64,000 nucleotides of DNA from Aradus depressus (taxonomy: Eukaryota; Arthropoda; Insecta; Hemiptera; Aradidae). The position numbers and the translations under genes were made by a program. The notes beneath the pieces are model-generated. The model was not told the origin of the DNA and searched no databases. It saw only the letters and a program-made list of their open reading frames with translations. Within the stretch, counting starts at the first letter, position 1; each line of letters opens with the position of its first letter. Shown here in pieces: positions 63,297-64,000 of this stretch. The stretch spans positions 9,796,001 through 9,860,000 of the forward strand of contig OY759214.1 of NCBI GenBank assembly GCA_963662175.1. The letters run 5' to 3'.

Positions 63297-63668
63297 CTGA
63301 CTATTTCACATATTCAAACTGATATTAAAACAATATACGTGGTGGTCACCCGAGACATGGACGCAGAGTGACTCAATTCACATATTTAAACTCAACTGTA
63401 CAATATAAAAAGAACGTGGTGACCAGCCAAGACATGAACGAAGAAAGTACTTTCACATACTGAAACTAGGCTTTACAAAGAGAGGAACGTGGTGATCCAC
63501 CAAGATATGAGCGAAGAAACTTAATTTACATATTTAAACTCAACTGTACAATATAAAAAGAACGTGGTGACCAGCCAAGACATGAGCGAAGAAAGTACTT
63601 TCACATACTGAAACTAGGCTTTACAAAGAGAGGAACGTGGTGATCCACCAAGATATGAACGAAGAATG
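63297..63668. repeat. Higher-order tandem repeat, 148-bp period
   Basis: Two near-identical 148-bp units begin at about 63381 and 63529 (CATATTTAAACTCAACTGTA). Each consists of two diverged half-units of about 74 bp sharing AACGTGGTGA and CCAAGA(C/T)ATGA(A/G)CGAAGAA. An older half-unit precedes them at about 63297. This may be a LINE promoter array or a small satellite. Confidence 0.8.
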
Positions 63669-64000
63669 AGTAAAACGGGGAGTGGCTTCCGATATCCGAC
63701 CGTGGTAGGGGACAGTTCTCGAAGCTTGATTGGTCGTCGGACTCCGCCCATTTTATTTCCAGCCAATCGCATATTACCAATTAACATCTGCCTCTAGTTG
63801 TGTGAAAACCTGGAGTAAGAAAAAAAACCTTTACTGCTTATTCCTTATACACCGGATGTAGACAATTATCTTGGCTTCCTTTCCATTGTGTCTCTATTAT
63901 TCTTTATTTTCGCTCCCAGCGATCGCGATTCTCTCGCAAGCATCATTGGTTCCGAGCATTCTCTTCCAAATGCAATTCTCTTTTATTCAACACCACATAA

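Overview
This window looks like gene-poor, AT-rich nuclear DNA from an arthropod, most likely an insect. I see no host protein gene, rRNA gene or stand-alone tRNA gene. Almost every long coding stretch belongs to a transposable element. The element mix (a jockey-clade LINE, an I-group LINE with RNase H, R1-clade LINE tails, a Tc1 transposon, hAT, PIF/Harbinger and pogo-type DNA elements, tRNA-derived SINEs) fits an arthropod. I cannot name the species.

Layout. 0-9 kb: a decayed hAT BED-finger fragment, copies of a very abundant repeat that I call the CTTCCCC repeat, a Tc1 transposon (5376-6892) with TA duplications and one stop near the end of its transposase, and a complete tRNA-derived SINE (7901-8248) with a 12-bp target duplication. 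9-20 kb: an unclassified element ending in a hammerhead-like motif, an inner element with inverted ends, foldback sequences, a G-run hAT MITE (15090-15667), another SINE, and two strong hairpins. 20.5-24.3 kb: a minus-strand jockey LINE with intact gag and most of pol, but cut off at its 3' end. 24.8-31.2 kb: a complete I-group LINE on the plus strand with both ORFs open, a poly(A) tail and a probable 9-bp target duplication.

31-42 kb: SINE pieces, an R1-clade LINE tail inserted in a SINE with a 13-bp duplication, a hAT derivative with an 8-bp duplication (36449-37166), and a 16-unit minisatellite (39861-41084). 42-50 kb: a TTAA-flanked MITE, a degraded jockey fragment, and a second SINE family (48133-48338) beside a foldback carrying the best hammerhead-like motif. 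50-64 kb: an internally deleted Harbinger element inside an R1-clade tail inside a CTTCCCC repeat, a jockey tail, a pogo-type MITE (56999-57526), further SINE copies, a third R1-clade tail, a long (TA)n tract and a 148-bp tandem repeat.

The elements relate to one another as layers. The CTTCCCC repeat forms the oldest substrate; SINEs, LINE tails and DNA transposons sit inside it, and some of those carry later insertions. The SINEs and short LINE tails must have been mobilised by LINE enzymes supplied in trans. The I-group LINE is the only element here that looks able to supply such enzymes. The two least ordinary signals are the abundant CTTCCCC repeat, with long inverted ends and a terminal hairpin, and a recurring CUGANGA-stem-GAAA motif that resembles type I hammerhead ribozymes at five places.
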